Source of the DNA: Athalassotoga saccharophila
GTDB taxonomy: Bacteria; Thermotogota; Thermotogae; Mesoaciditogales; Mesoaciditogaceae
Direction of reading: 5' to 3'
Assembly (NCBI RefSeq): GCF_009936215.1
Contig: NZ_AP019551.1
Span: 837,501-901,500, forward strand
DNA: 64,000 nt
Shown here: positions 8,128 through 17,354 of the stretch, piece after piece
How the letters are laid out: each line of letters begins with the position of its first letter
Numbering within the stretch: the stretch's first letter is position 1
Position numbers and translations under genes: made by a program
Notes under the pieces: generated by a model
Told to the model about the DNA's origin: nothing
Seen by the model: only the letters and a program-made list of their open reading frames with translations
Database searches by the model: none

Positions 8128-8909
8128 GATTTTATTACCTCTAATATCTTTGAAATAAGATTAGGATTGGCCACAACGATTGTCTTTCCGTATATGGAAA
8201 ATTCCTCTCCTATACCAATGACAGATGCGCCCGCTTCTTTTGCTATGAGTGAACCTGCCGCGACGTCCCATGGCTTGAGACAGTACTCCCAAAAGCCATC
8301 TATTCTTCCATTTGCGACGTAACATTGATCGAGAACGGCGCTTCCGAAAACCCTTATTGCTCTAACTTTTCCAAAAAAAGCACTGTAATTCCTAAGTACT
8401 ACATCCCTGTATTCTGTCGCACTGTACTGGTAGCCTGTGTTAAGGATTGCATCTGTGAGTTCCGAAGTTTCATTTACCTTTATCTTTTCGCCATTCATAA
8501 AAGCGCCATTTCCTTTCACCGCTTCGTAAAGTTCATCCATATACGGATCGTACACAACGCCTATCAGAGGATCATCGTTAACAACGTAGGATATGGAAAC
8601 GCAAAAATGAGGTATACCTTTCGAAAAATTTGTGGTTCCATCGATTGGATCTACTATCCATATCTTTCCATTCTTTCCTTTTTTATCCTCGCCGGTTTCT
8701 TCACCCAGCACCGTTTCATCATCAAAAGCCTTTTCTATTTCGTATTTCACTATTTTTTCGACGGCCACATCGGCATCGGTAACAACATCGTAAAATCCAC
8801 TCTTCAAATGAGTCCATCCTAAATTTCCAATCTTTTTCTTTGCAACAAGTCCAGCCTCTCGCGCAAGCCCTTTTGCAAAGTCGAGTTTAATAAGCGTTTC
8901 TTTGTCCAT
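8124..8909 (-). CDS. suhB: Inositol monophosphatase family protein
   Basis: Mg-dependent phosphatase of the IMPase/FBPase superfamily, 261 residues. Metal-binding motifs are present in order: the Glu of LGEETGED, the WIVDPIDGTTNF signature and the C-terminal PWDVAAGSLIAKEAGA. Substrates in the family include inositol-1-phosphate, fructose-1,6-bisphosphate and NADP; the sequence alone does not decide. In thermophiles such enzymes may serve di-myo-inositol phosphate synthesis, which is inference here. It begins one base after the pheT stop, so it is co-transcribed with pheST. Confidence 0.9.
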   Translation of the reverse strand: MDKETLIKLDFAKGLAREAGLVAKKKIGNLGWTHLKSGFYDVVTDADVAVEKIVKYEIEKAFDDETVLGEETGEDKKGKNGKIWIVDPIDGTTNFSKGIPHFCVSISYVVNDDPLIGVVYDPYMDELYEAVKGNGAFMNGEKIKVNETSELTDAILNTGYQYSATEYRDVVLRNYSAFFGKVRAIRVFGSAVLDQCYVANGRIDGFWEYCLKPWDVAAGSLIAKEAGASVIGIGEEFSIYGKTIVVANPNLISKILEVIKS

Positions 8910-11255
8910 TTATCTTACCTTCCTTAAGGTTATTCCCTTCATTGATTCGAGCAATTCCATTAATCTTGAAAATGCGCTGTCTATTTCCTGATCGGAAAGA
9001 GTCTTTTTGACTGAATTGTATGTAACTCTTATAGTTATACTGTAAGAGTCCTGAGGTACACCCTTGCCCGTGTAAAGGTCTACAACCCTTACATCTTGAA
9101 CATACTCTGAAGAATTGCGCGCCGTTTTAAATATCTCTGCGGCTCTGATCTCACCTTTTTTGACGAACATGGAAAGGTCCTTGAATGAAGATGGATATTG
9201 TGAATAACTTTCGTACCTGAAAGGTCTTAGATTTTTGAATATCTCTTCAATCTTCAATTCTGCCACATAAATTGGCGTGTCCACATCGAAAAATTCATTT
9301 ACCTTCTCACTTATCTGCCCGATGATGCCTATCTTTTTGCCATTTAGAAGTATTCTTCCACATCTCCCATTTTCGAATCCCGCCATATCTTCATTTGAAA
9401 ATTCAAAATCGATGTGCATATTTTTGAATATGGACTCTATTTCACCTTTAAAAATGAGAAGATCCTCATATCTTTTATCGGTGTAATCAAAAGTACTTAC
9501 GGCGCCAGTCGCCGCAAAACTTATTCTCTCCTCTTCTTTTTCTTCAAATGCTTTTCCTATCTCAAAGAACTTCACGTTGTTTTCTTGATGCTTTACGTTG
9601 TAAGAAAGAGAATCTATGAGATTGAAGATCAAAGAAGATCTCATCAAAGACATCTCAGGCGAGACGGGATTTAAAAGTTTAGGCCCTCTTTTGAAGGTAT
9701 CTCCGAAGAGTTCCTCAACCTTTGGATCTGAAAATGAATAATTCACATTTTCAAAATACCCGCATGAAGTAGAGAGAGTTCTCAATTTGTTTTTGAATTC
9801 CCACCATGAATTGGATTCACCCTTTACAAATGGCATTGACATCACAGAAGGAATGGCATCAAGGCCGTGAATCCTTGCGAATTCTTCAACAAGGTCGACA
9901 TCTTGATTTATGTCCGGTCTGAATGTTGGCACAATGCATTCCCATCCATTGCCATTTTGGGAGACTTTAATTCCGAGATAATCGAAGATCTCTTCCACTT
10001 CATTTTCATTGGGGGTAAAGGACATGTAGGATGATAATTTTTCTCTTGAGATAAAGACCTTTTTTGACTTTACTTCGGTCGGGTATACATCGACTATGCC
10101 ATCTATCTTTCCGCCGCTTATTGAAATAACCATCTGCGCAATTCTCTTTGCGACATCAAATGTATCATTTGGATCAACACCTCTTTCAAATCTGTATGAG
10201 GCGTCCGTTGAAAGGTTTATCTTTCTCGATGTTTTTCTTGTGTTAACCGGATCAAAGGTTGCGATCTCGATGAGGATATCCTTTGTCTGCAGAGAAATTC
10301 CAGAGTATTTCCCCCCCATAACTCCGCCAAGGGCGAGTATATTTTCACCATCGGTTATAAGGGTCTCTCCACCATTCAGCGTGTACTCCTTTGAATTGAG
10401 TGCGACGAACTTTTCGCCGCCCTTTGCGTCTTTTACCACTATGCGCGAATTTACTTTCTCAAGGTCAAACGCGTGAACGGGATGTCCGAATTCCATCATT
10501 ACATAATTCGTTATATCTGTTACGTTGTTTATCGATCTCAATCCAACAGATGAAAGCCTTCTTTTAAGCCACAAAGGAGAATCTTTTACCGTAACTCCCT
10601 TTATCGTTAAGGCTACATACCTCAGACATTTATCCGTTTCTATCAAGACTGGAAAATCGCCCTGTTGAAAATCTACAGAAGGCTTCGGAATTTTAAATTT
10701 GGTTCTTCTTACGGCAGAGAGTTCCCTCGCAATCCCTATGTGGGAAAGACAGTCAGGTCTATTTGGGGTTATCTCGAGTTCGAAAACCGTCTGTTCGAGA
10801 TCGAGAAGTTTTTTGATATCAACTCCTACTTCGACTGGCTTTTCAAATTTGAAGATGCCTTCCGAATGGGCTTCGAGTCCAAGTTCTTGCAAAGAAAAAG
10901 CCATCCCGTCTGTTTTAACGCCTCTTATTTCCAGCGGTTCGACAACATGGCCATTTACGTCAGATGCTTTTTGGCAACTTCCAAAGGCTATAAAATCTCC
11001 TTCCGATACGGTTTTATCCGAAGTTATTATCGTGTGCAATCCATTTCCATCATCTACCCTGCAGACGATCAAATTATCGGCATTTGGATGGGCTTTTCTT
11101 TCGACAACCTTTGCGGAAAAGACGGCATTTATTCTTTCGAAAGGCCTTTCTATTTCCTCCACCTCGCTACCAGAGAGCGTCAAATCTTCGGCAAGACGTT
11201 CGATATCCTTACCGGTATCAATGTAATCGTTAAGCCATTCTATCGATATTTTCAA
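8910..11255 (-). CDS. pheT: Phenylalanine--tRNA ligase beta subunit
   Basis: Beta subunit of the (alpha-beta)2 PheRS, 781 residues, a normal length. It has an N-terminal EMAP/Myf-type tRNA-binding domain (residues about 40-150, with HPNADNLIVCRVDDG), the B3/B4 editing core with ELEITPNRPDCLSH, the B5 domain, and a C-terminal ferredoxin-fold anticodon-binding domain with YPSSFKDLSMFV. Overlap and spacing place it in an operon with pheS upstream and suhB downstream. Confidence 0.97.
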   Translation of the reverse strand: MKISIEWLNDYIDTGKDIERLAEDLTLSGSEVEEIERPFERINAVFSAKVVERKAHPNADNLIVCRVDDGNGLHTIITSDKTVSEGDFIAFGSCQKASDVNGHVVEPLEIRGVKTDGMAFSLQELGLEAHSEGIFKFEKPVEVGVDIKKLLDLEQTVFELEITPNRPDCLSHIGIARELSAVRRTKFKIPKPSVDFQQGDFPVLIETDKCLRYVALTIKGVTVKDSPLWLKRRLSSVGLRSINNVTDITNYVMMEFGHPVHAFDLEKVNSRIVVKDAKGGEKFVALNSKEYTLNGGETLITDGENILALGGVMGGKYSGISLQTKDILIEIATFDPVNTRKTSRKINLSTDASYRFERGVDPNDTFDVAKRIAQMVISISGGKIDGIVDVYPTEVKSKKVFISREKLSSYMSFTPNENEVEEIFDYLGIKVSQNGNGWECIVPTFRPDINQDVDLVEEFARIHGLDAIPSVMSMPFVKGESNSWWEFKNKLRTLSTSCGYFENVNYSFSDPKVEELFGDTFKRGPKLLNPVSPEMSLMRSSLIFNLIDSLSYNVKHQENNVKFFEIGKAFEEKEEERISFAATGAVSTFDYTDKRYEDLLIFKGEIESIFKNMHIDFEFSNEDMAGFENGRCGRILLNGKKIGIIGQISEKVNEFFDVDTPIYVAELKIEEIFKNLRPFRYESYSQYPSSFKDLSMFVKKGEIRAAEIFKTARNSSEYVQDVRVVDLYTGKGVPQDSYSITIRVTYNSVKKTLSDQEIDSAFSRLMELLESMKGITLRKVR

Positions 11256-11270
11256 GATTTATCACCTTTT

Positions 11271-12254
11271 TCAAAATAGCCTTAAAAACTTAAGTGAGTT
11301 GCGCGGAAATTCTCTTATATCATTTATTCCATACTTGAGCATTGCGATTCTCTCTATTCCCATTCCGAAGGCAAAGCCCTGCCATTTGTCTGGATCTATC
11401 CCGACATTTCTTAAAACATTTGGATGGACCATGCCGGCGCCGAGTATCTCAAGCCATTCCTTTTTCCCTCCAAAAGAAACATCGACCTCGACGCTTGGTT
11501 CTGTGAATGGAAAATAATGTGGCCTAAATCTTATTTTTTTGTCCTCTCCAAGAAGAGACTTTATTGCATTCTCGAGGGTTCCCTTTAGATCTGCCATTGA
11601 AATCTTTTGGTCTATTGCAAGGCCCTCTATCTGGAAAAAGGATGGAAGATGAGTGGCATCGTAATCATTTCTATAAACTCTACCGGCCGAAACGATTCTG
11701 AGAGGAGGTTTCCTTCTCTCCATCGTTCTGACCTGAACTGGTGAGGTATGTGTTCTAAGAAGTATCGAATCGGTTATGTAAAATGTATCGTGAAGATCCC
11801 TTGCAGGGTGCCACTCGGGAGTATTTAAGGCTTCAAAATTGTAGTAAACATTTTCCATTTCAGGTCCTTCGACAACGTCAAATCCCATCTTTGAAAACAC
11901 GCTTACACATTCATTTATAACCTGATTTATAACGTGTATCTTTCCATTTTCCCTCAATGGGCCGGGAATTGTCAGATCGATGTATTTTTGAAATGCCTTC
12001 GATCTTTCTTCTATTTCTCTTAGGAGAATCATTCTTTCGGAAAGAAACTTGTTTGCTTTTTCCTTAAGATCGTTCACATCCTTTCCGAACTTTGATCGTT
12101 CTTCGATAGGCATTTCGGGGATTTTTTTCATTAAAGAAGTTATAATCCCATTTCTTCCCATGATCTCTACTCTTATCTTTTCAAGTTCATCGATACTTTT
12201 GGCATTTTCAATCTTACTTTTGATTTGATCGAAAAGAGTTTTGAATTCTTCCAT
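11271..12254 (-). CDS. pheS: Phenylalanine--tRNA ligase alpha subunit
   Basis: Catalytic alpha subunit of PheRS, 327 residues. An N-terminal coiled coil (residues 1-90) is followed by the class II aminoacyl-tRNA synthetase core with motif 2 (RIVSAGRVYRND) and motif 3 (GFAFGMGIERIAMLKYGI). The signature HPARDLHDTFY and LLRTHTSPVQVR are present. The start ATG at 12254 follows GGGAGGT. A -10-like TGATAAAAT (12278-12283 hexamer) lies about 25 bases upstream; I see no leader peptide or T-box. Confidence 0.97.
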   Translation of the reverse strand: MEEFKTLFDQIKSKIENAKSIDELEKIRVEIMGRNGIITSLMKKIPEMPIEERSKFGKDVNDLKEKANKFLSERMILLREIEERSKAFQKYIDLTIPGPLRENGKIHVINQVINECVSVFSKMGFDVVEGPEMENVYYNFEALNTPEWHPARDLHDTFYITDSILLRTHTSPVQVRTMERRKPPLRIVSAGRVYRNDYDATHLPSFFQIEGLAIDQKISMADLKGTLENAIKSLLGEDKKIRFRPHYFPFTEPSVEVDVSFGGKKEWLEILGAGMVHPNVLRNVGIDPDKWQGFAFGMGIERIAMLKYGINDIREFPRNSLKFLRLF

Positions 12255-12277
12255 TTTCTACCTCCCAAACATATTCA

Positions 12278-12283
12278 ATTTTA
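12278..12283 (-). promoter_or_regulatory. -10 element upstream of pheS
   Basis: Minus-strand TAAAAT preceded by TGA (extended -10). No good -35 hexamer is visible at 16-18 bases. It is the best candidate start for the pheS-pheT-suhB-fliJ-isoaspartyl peptidase transcript. Confidence 0.5.
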
Positions 12284-12407
12284 TCACAATCGATTTTTGT
12301 TTGTACACGTGCGTGTAAAGTTATGGGGTCAAAATATGCCAAAAAAATTCAAGTTCCGTACTCGATCCGGCATGCGATTTTGTACATAGCGCATAGCATG
12401 TAGCATT

Positions 12408-12436
12408 TTGTTTTCGTATACCCTATAGGGTATAAT
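12408..12436 (+). promoter_or_regulatory. Promoter with overlapping CsoR/CstR-type operator
   Basis: Plus strand: -35 TTGTTT at 12408-12413, 17-base spacer, -10 TATAAT at 12431-12436. A perfect 18-base palindrome, TATACCCTATAGGGTATA, occupies 12417-12434 and so covers the spacer and the first four bases of the -10 box. ATACCC-n-GGGTAT is the form of operators bound by the CsoR/RcnR/CstR (DUF156) repressor family. Binding there would block RNA polymerase. No DUF156 gene is present in this window, so the regulator is inferred. Confidence 0.75.
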
Positions 12437-12461
12437 TTAAAAAACGAAAGGAGGCCATCTT

Positions 12462-13133
12462 TTGACCCCTATAGTTGTGAATACGCAAATATCTTACTGG
12501 TCTGCCTTTGTCGGCGGGTTATTGGGTTTCTTTTCTCCGTGCATCTTCCCGATCCTGCCGGGTTTTCTGGCTTTTCTTGTCTCATCGCAGAAAAGAGGAG
12601 GGGCCATTTCCAAGGCAGTCGCATTTTCAATAGGACTTTCGATAATCTTCGTTATTCTTGGACTCGCAACCGGTACATTTGGAACTTTTCTGACGACTTA
12701 CAAAAGATATGTCGAGATCATAGGCGGAATAATCGTCATAATATTCGGCATCAGTTATACAGGTCTTTTTACCCTTCCTTTTTTTGAAAAGGGAATTTAC
12801 ATACCATTCAAAAGAGATGTCGATAGTTTCTGGAACGCTTTACTTTTTGGAATCGTTACGGCCTTTGCGTGGACACCTTGCATCGGTCCCGCCCTTGGAA
12901 CGATCTTGACCATAGCGGCAACAGGTAACACACTCTCTGGCGGGATTCTGCTTGCGATATTCTCTGCGGGCCTTGTTATACCTTTGATCCTTTCTTCCAT
13001 CTTGATAGAAATCGTGAACAAAATTGTCGGATTTATCGTCAAATATCAAAAAGCGATAAATGTAATTGGAGGTATAGTACTTGTCCTGTTCGGCATTTTG
13101 ATGATCTGGGGAAAGTTAACGATCTTCAGTTAA
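12462..13133 (+). CDS. ccdA: CcdA-type thiol:disulfide transmembrane electron carrier
   Basis: Polytopic membrane protein of 223 residues with six hydrophobic segments that passes reducing equivalents from cytoplasmic thioredoxin to periplasmic partners. The two redox cysteines are in the family contexts GFFSPCIFPILPGFL (first helix) and FAWTPCIGPALG (fourth helix). The start is TTG at 12462, seven bases after AAAGGAGG. Its immediate downstream partner is an exported thioredoxin-fold protein, the expected electron acceptor. Expression is probably controlled by the palindrome in its promoter. Confidence 0.92.
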   Translation: MTPIVVNTQISYWSAFVGGLLGFFSPCIFPILPGFLAFLVSSQKRGGAISKAVAFSIGLSIIFVILGLATGTFGTFLTTYKRYVEIIGGIIVIIFGISYTGLFTLPFFEKGIYIPFKRDVDSFWNALLFGIVTAFAWTPCIGPALGTILTIAATGNTLSGGILLAIFSAGLVIPLILSSILIEIVNKIVGFIVKYQKAINVIGGIVLVLFGILMIWGKLTIFS

Positions 13134-13144
13134 AGGAGGAATTT

Positions 13145-13837
13145 ATGAAAAAAGTTTTAATTTTACCTCTTTTTGTATTTTTCTCATTCAGCGCTTTTGC
13201 CTACCCTCTGAACAGCGTCCTTTTAAAGAATTTCAACACGGTTATGACTCTTGCGCGTTATGAACAGAAAGATGCGATAATAGTCTTTTCAGATCCTTCA
13301 TGTTTCTATTGCAACAAATTGAAAAATGACACACTTTCAAATCTACAGGTCCAGCAATTTCTCTCCAACAATTTTTTAATAGGCGAGATATACGCGACAA
13401 ATGAGAAGGCCAATTTCGAGGGAAATGTCTACACCTATTCCGATCTCTTTCAGGGCTTTAGAGTTACAGGTACACCAACCCTTGTATTCTTTACCTCTGG
13501 AGGGACGCCTCTGACATATCTGCCTGGATATCTCGGACCTTCTGATTTCATAAAGGTCTTGCAATACGTAGCGCTTGGGGCATACGCAAAGAATGTCGAT
13601 TTCGGAACCTTTTCCAAAACCCCAAATAATTTCGTTGGAACGCCAACGGTTATTTCCATAACACAGGATGAGGCAAATTACATTTTGCAAAACGATCCAA
13701 TGGCAAAGCAGATCGATTCCTACCCCGGGAAAGACGCAGACCATTTTCTTAAATACGTCATATTCGGAAAAGATGCCACATCGATAGCGAATAAGATGTT
13801 AAATGATGGATTTTACAACATCTACGTTGTAGGATGA
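13145..13837 (+). CDS. Exported thioredoxin-fold protein with C-terminal rhodanese remnant
   Basis: Secreted protein of 230 residues: signal peptide 1-19, thioredoxin-like domain about 25-148 with active site CFYC (Cys53, Cys56) and the cis-proline loop GTPTLVFF (Pro111), typical of SoxW-type thioredoxins. Residues about 168-230 match the two ends of a rhodanese domain (ITQDEANYILQNDPMAKQID and [16 protein letters not shown]) but the middle is shortened by some 40 residues and no catalytic cysteine loop remains. So it looks like a thioredoxin carrying an inactive rhodanese-like module. It follows ccdA by 11 bases and is its likely partner. Confidence 0.8.
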   Translation: MKKVLILPLFVFFSFSAFAYPLNSVLLKNFNTVMTLARYEQKDAIIVFSDPSCFYCNKLKNDTLSNLQVQQFLSNNFLIGEIYATNEKANFEGNVYTYSDLFQGFRVTGTPTLVFFTSGGTPLTYLPGYLGPSDFIKVLQYVALGAYAKNVDFGTFSKTPNNFVGTPTVISITQDEANYILQNDPMAKQIDSYPGKDADHFLKYVIFGKDATSIANKMLNDGFYNIYVVG

Positions 13838-14676
13838 TAGGATATCTAAAACCTGATTTAGACGAGTTAAAAGTAAAGGAGTTGAAACTTTACAACTCTT
13901 ATTATTGTGGAATTTGCACATCCATATCAAAAAAATATGGTCCATTTTCCCGTTTGCTTTTAAGTTACGATGCCGTTTTCTTTTCCATTCTTTCAGACGT
14001 TAAAAATGGTAAGATCGAATTCGGCAATTCAAGATGCCCTCTTCCTCCATTTCAGAAAAAAAGAATCGTAAAGAGTGAGGGTGTGTCATTTGGAACTGAA
14101 ATATCTAAATTCTTCTCCGAGTTGAAAATAGAAGATTTCAAAAGAGATTCAAGGGGAATAAAACATTTTTTATCTTTTTTTCTTCTGAACTTGAAATCGA
14201 AGATTTTCAAAGAGATCGGAAGTCCGTACATTAAAGAGTTGTACTTTTATGAACTCACAAGAGAACCAAATCCCGAAAAGATGGCAGAAATTTTCGGAAA
14301 TTTTTCACGATCGCTATCTCAATCTATTGAGAATTTAAAAAATGCCTCCACGATGATATACCTTATCGGGAAATGGGTGTATCTTGCAGATGCACTCGAC
14401 GATCTTGAGAAAGACTTTAAGGGTGGAAATTACAATCCATTTCTTGAAAAGTACAAAGATATTTTTGAGATAACTGGATTTTTTGATAAAATAAGGGAGA
14501 GGGAAAGGACTTCTCTTGTTTTTCTCGTTTCGAGGATCCAAGAAGAGTACATGAAGTTGAATTTGGAAAATTTTGCCGGTAAACCTTTGATAGAAAATGT
14601 GATCTTCTACGGACTTCCGAAGGTAAATAAAAAGATCATAGAAAAGAAGGATGAAAAAATTGAAAGATCCATATGA
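13834..14676 (+). CDS. DUF5685 family protein
   Basis: A 280-residue protein of unknown function. The N-terminus ([20 protein letters not shown], then [14 protein letters not shown]) matches the DUF5685 family, which in clostridia is encoded next to a J-domain protein exactly as here. The Cys-x-x-Cys near residue 26 and a further cysteine in the SRCPLPPF segment suggest metal or thiol chemistry. The rest is helical, with no membrane segment. It overlaps the thioredoxin gene by four bases and the J-protein gene by 26. Confidence 0.7.
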   Translation: MIGYLKPDLDELKVKELKLYNSYYCGICTSISKKYGPFSRLLLSYDAVFFSILSDVKNGKIEFGNSRCPLPPFQKKRIVKSEGVSFGTEISKFFSELKIEDFKRDSRGIKHFLSFFLLNLKSKIFKEIGSPYIKELYFYELTREPNPEKMAEIFGNFSRSLSQSIENLKNASTMIYLIGKWVYLADALDDLEKDFKGGNYNPFLEKYKDIFEITGFFDKIRERERTSLVFLVSRIQEEYMKLNLENFAGKPLIENVIFYGLPKVNKKIIEKKDEKIERSI

Positions 14677-15250
14677 AGTGCTTGGAGTTAGAAGAGACGC
14701 GACAAAAGAGGAGATACGGGAGGCTTACAGGGATCTCATAAAGAGATACCATCCCGATCAATTCCACAACAATCCAGACATGAAGGCTCTTGCCGAGGAA
14801 AAGATAAAAGAGGTAAATGAGGCGTATAAATATATCCTCGATCATTTCGATGATCCCAAAGAATCGTCTAATTCTTCCGGGGATGAGGAGATCTTTAAAA
14901 TGGCCCGTCAGAAGATAGACTCTGGCGATTATTACGGCGCACAGGATCTGCTCGTAAAGGTTGAAGACAAATCAAAGCCGGAATGGTATTTTTTGAGCGG
15001 CCTCATATATTTCAAACAAGGATGGTACGACAAGGCCGAAAGTTATTTGAAGTTTGCGCACGAGGCCGACCCATCTAACAAAGAATACGAAGAAGTTTAC
15101 AAGCAATGCCTTAGGGCCGGAAAGATGAATTACGATCCAACCGGTCCTGTCAATCAGGGCGGAATGAATGAAGAAACCGCGACATGTTTAAGTTGCTGTG
15201 CAACCCTTGCCTGTATGGATATATGTTGCCATTGCATGGGAGGCATATGA
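14651..15250 (+). CDS. J-domain (DnaJ-like) protein with cysteine-rich tail
   Basis: Hsp70 co-chaperone of 199 residues. The J domain (residues 5-65) carries the essential HPD at 34-36 and stimulates a DnaK ATPase. Residues about 85-160 form TPR-like helices (two repeats, the second [19 protein letters not shown]). The C-terminus holds a dense cysteine cluster, [20 protein letters not shown], with seven cysteines and no zinc-finger repeats of true DnaJ. This architecture matches small J proteins paired with DUF5685 in clostridia; the pair presumably acts together, perhaps in metal or thiol handling. Confidence 0.85.
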   Translation: MKKLKDPYEVLGVRRDATKEEIREAYRDLIKRYHPDQFHNNPDMKALAEEKIKEVNEAYKYILDHFDDPKESSNSSGDEEIFKMARQKIDSGDYYGAQDLLVKVEDKSKPEWYFLSGLIYFKQGWYDKAESYLKFAHEADPSNKEYEEVYKQCLRAGKMNYDPTGPVNQGGMNEETATCLSCCATLACMDICCHCMGGI

Positions 15251-15720
15251 GATCAAAAGAAATAGCCTTTGGTTCCATTTATTCGGCGATATCTTTGATT
15301 TTGATCGTCATTTCATTTTTCTTTGCCAATGATCTTTTCTTTTTGATGGCTGCCTCTCTTCCTTTGATAATGCTTGTCGATCAATTCGGAAGAAAGATTG
15401 CGATTCTGGCCTACGCCGTCATATCTACAGTTGCCTTTTTGTTCTTCCCGCTCCAGATCTCATCAATGGCTTTCATAATCATCTTTGGACCATTCGCGAT
15501 TTTAAGATCTCTTTTTACAGGAAAAAAAGCCTTTTTTTTGAATTTTATCGTACTTATTGGATTGAGTCTGATCTTCTATCTTTTGATGGTAAATCTTATA
15601 AAAATAAACCTGAAATACACTATTCCTTACATGTTATTCGCCATTTTAATGCTTTTAATTTACGAGTTATTTTGTGAGTATTTTTTAAGATGGTTTAAAA
15701 ATTTGAAAAAGAGGTTTTGA
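15247..15720 (+). CDS. Hypothetical membrane protein
   Basis: A 157-residue protein I do not recognise. It starts at the ATG that overlaps the J-protein stop (ATGA, 15247-15250). It has five to six hydrophobic segments, a basic C-terminus ([10 protein letters not shown]) and no charged motifs inside the membrane that suggest transport. The size and topology recall MreD- or DUF2232-like envelope proteins, but I cannot support a family. It sits between the J protein and RqcH in one operon. Confidence 0.6.
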   Translation: MRSKEIAFGSIYSAISLILIVISFFFANDLFFLMAASLPLIMLVDQFGRKIAILAYAVISTVAFLFFPLQISSMAFIIIFGPFAILRSLFTGKKAFFLNFIVLIGLSLIFYLLMVNLIKINLKYTIPYMLFAILMLLIYELFCEYFLRWFKNLKKRF

Positions 15721-17352
15721 ATGCCTTATGATTCGTTTTTAGTCTCAAAACTTGTCAGAGAAATTGAGACTCCAGTTTATTTAACCGGTATATACGACGT
15801 TAACAGTCATTCCATCTTGATCTCTTTGCAAAAGCGGGATCTTCTTATAGATGCAGGAAACTGGCCACATTTCAGGTTCACAAAGATCGTCATAGAAAAG
15901 GACAGGAACCCTTCTGCCTTTGTCTCTTTCGCGAGATCTAAACTCAAAGGAGCCATCCTTTCGCGAGTCGATCAGATCGATTTTGACAGATTTGTGAAGT
16001 TCGATTTCGAGGTTAAAAATCTCATCGGAGAAATAGAAAGATTTGAAATGTATCACGAAGCAATGGGAAGTTTTGGAAATATCGTGCTTGTGAAGGATGG
16101 AAAGATTCTTATCTCCTTTAGAAATGTTTTGTCAGTCAAAAGAGTCGTAACTGCCGGAAAGGATTACCTTATCCCTGCCGATTCCCGGATTGATCCGTTA
16201 GATGTGAATGAAGATCTGTTCATCAATTCAAAGGGAAGGCTCGATCAAATCCTTGTTTCAAACGTTAAAGGATTTTCAAAAAAAACGGCCCTCGAACTTT
16301 GCAGAATCGCGAATTTGAGTTTCGATACTCCCGTTGAATCTTTGAAGATAGATGAGATAAAAAAAATCATTCTCGGTATAAAAGAGATGGTAAAGGCATT
16401 GGATGATAATCATTCGTATCTCTCGATCGAATCCGGCATTCCGAAGGATGTCTACGCATACAGACCTTACGGCAATTATGAAACATTCGAAAGTCCGTCA
16501 GAGGCGATAGAAAAATTACTTACCTTTCAAAGAGAAGAGAGCCCTTTACTCAAGAAAGATAGACTTTTAAAGACGGTAAGGGGACTTTTGGAAAAAAACG
16601 AAGAGATACTCAAGAAAATAAATGAAGAATTGAAAATAACCGAAAGTGCCGGTGAATTCAAAAAGTACGGTGAACTCATAATATACAATATGTATTCTCT
16701 TCCCAAAAAAGCCGATCAGATCAAGGTATTTGACTGGGAAAGTGGAAAAGAGATCCTGATAAGTTTGGATCCGAGAAAGGACCTTGCGGAGAATGCACAG
16801 CATTTCTTCTCGATTTACAACCGCTTAAAGGGAAAGGTGAGTGGGATTGAGGAAAGGAAAAGGTTAATAGAAAAAAGAATAGAAAATCTCGATCAGATAA
16901 AGTACGAGATAGAAAATGCGAATGACAAAGTAGAACTTGATGAGATAGAAAGGGAACTCTCACTTTTCAATTACATAAAAACACGGAAAAGCAAAATTTT
17001 GCAGGAATCAAAACCACTTGAATACGAAAAAGATGGATTTAAAATAGTCGTTGGCAAGAACAACATCCAAAATGACAGGATCACCCGCCAAGCCTCACCA
17101 GACGATATGTGGTTTCATGTCAGGGAAGCGCCCGGTGCCCATGTCATTCTATTGACTGGGAAAAGAACCCCTCCCGAGGACATGGTGAATTTTGCAGCAT
17201 CGCTTGCGGCCGGCCATTCGAAATACAGAAATGAAGCGTGGGTCGATGTCGATTATACCTACGTAAGGCACGTAAAAAAACCAAAAGGCGCAAAACCCGG
17301 ATTTGTTATTTACAAAAACTTCAAAACTATTCGCGTAAAACCAATCGTTTGA
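15721..17352 (+). CDS. rqcH: Rqc2/RqcH-type ribosome quality control factor (NFACT protein)
   Basis: NFACT-family protein of 543 residues, the bacterial Rqc2 homologue that binds stalled 50S-peptidyl-tRNA complexes and recruits tRNA-Ala to add alanine tails for degradation. Domains in order: NFACT-N (1-180, with the functional DR pair in DFDRFVKFDF), helix-hairpin-helix (about 200-230), coiled coil (about 270-420) and NFACT-R (about 435-543, with DDMWFHVREAPGAHV). One deviation: the usual MGRHSN loop reads MGSFGN. With tmRNA also in the window, the organism has two rescue routes. Confidence 0.9.
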   Translation: MPYDSFLVSKLVREIETPVYLTGIYDVNSHSILISLQKRDLLIDAGNWPHFRFTKIVIEKDRNPSAFVSFARSKLKGAILSRVDQIDFDRFVKFDFEVKNLIGEIERFEMYHEAMGSFGNIVLVKDGKILISFRNVLSVKRVVTAGKDYLIPADSRIDPLDVNEDLFINSKGRLDQILVSNVKGFSKKTALELCRIANLSFDTPVESLKIDEIKKIILGIKEMVKALDDNHSYLSIESGIPKDVYAYRPYGNYETFESPSEAIEKLLTFQREESPLLKKDRLLKTVRGLLEKNEEILKKINEELKITESAGEFKKYGELIIYNMYSLPKKADQIKVFDWESGKEILISLDPRKDLAENAQHFFSIYNRLKGKVSGIEERKRLIEKRIENLDQIKYEIENANDKVELDEIERELSLFNYIKTRKSKILQESKPLEYEKDGFKIVVGKNNIQNDRITRQASPDDMWFHVREAPGAHVILLTGKRTPPEDMVNFAASLAAGHSKYRNEAWVDVDYTYVRHVKKPKGAKPGFVIYKNFKTIRVKPIV

Positions 17353-17354
17353 TT

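Noticed and set aside
10665-11279. Long plus-strand frame of about 204 codons opposite pheT
   Set aside because: Antisense shadow of a strongly conserved gene; no ribosome site or family likeness.
12255-12407. Regulatory RNA or leader peptide between pheS and ccdA
   Set aside because: No Phe-rich frame, T-box sequence or stable terminator found on either strand; only the -10 before pheS and the operator further on.
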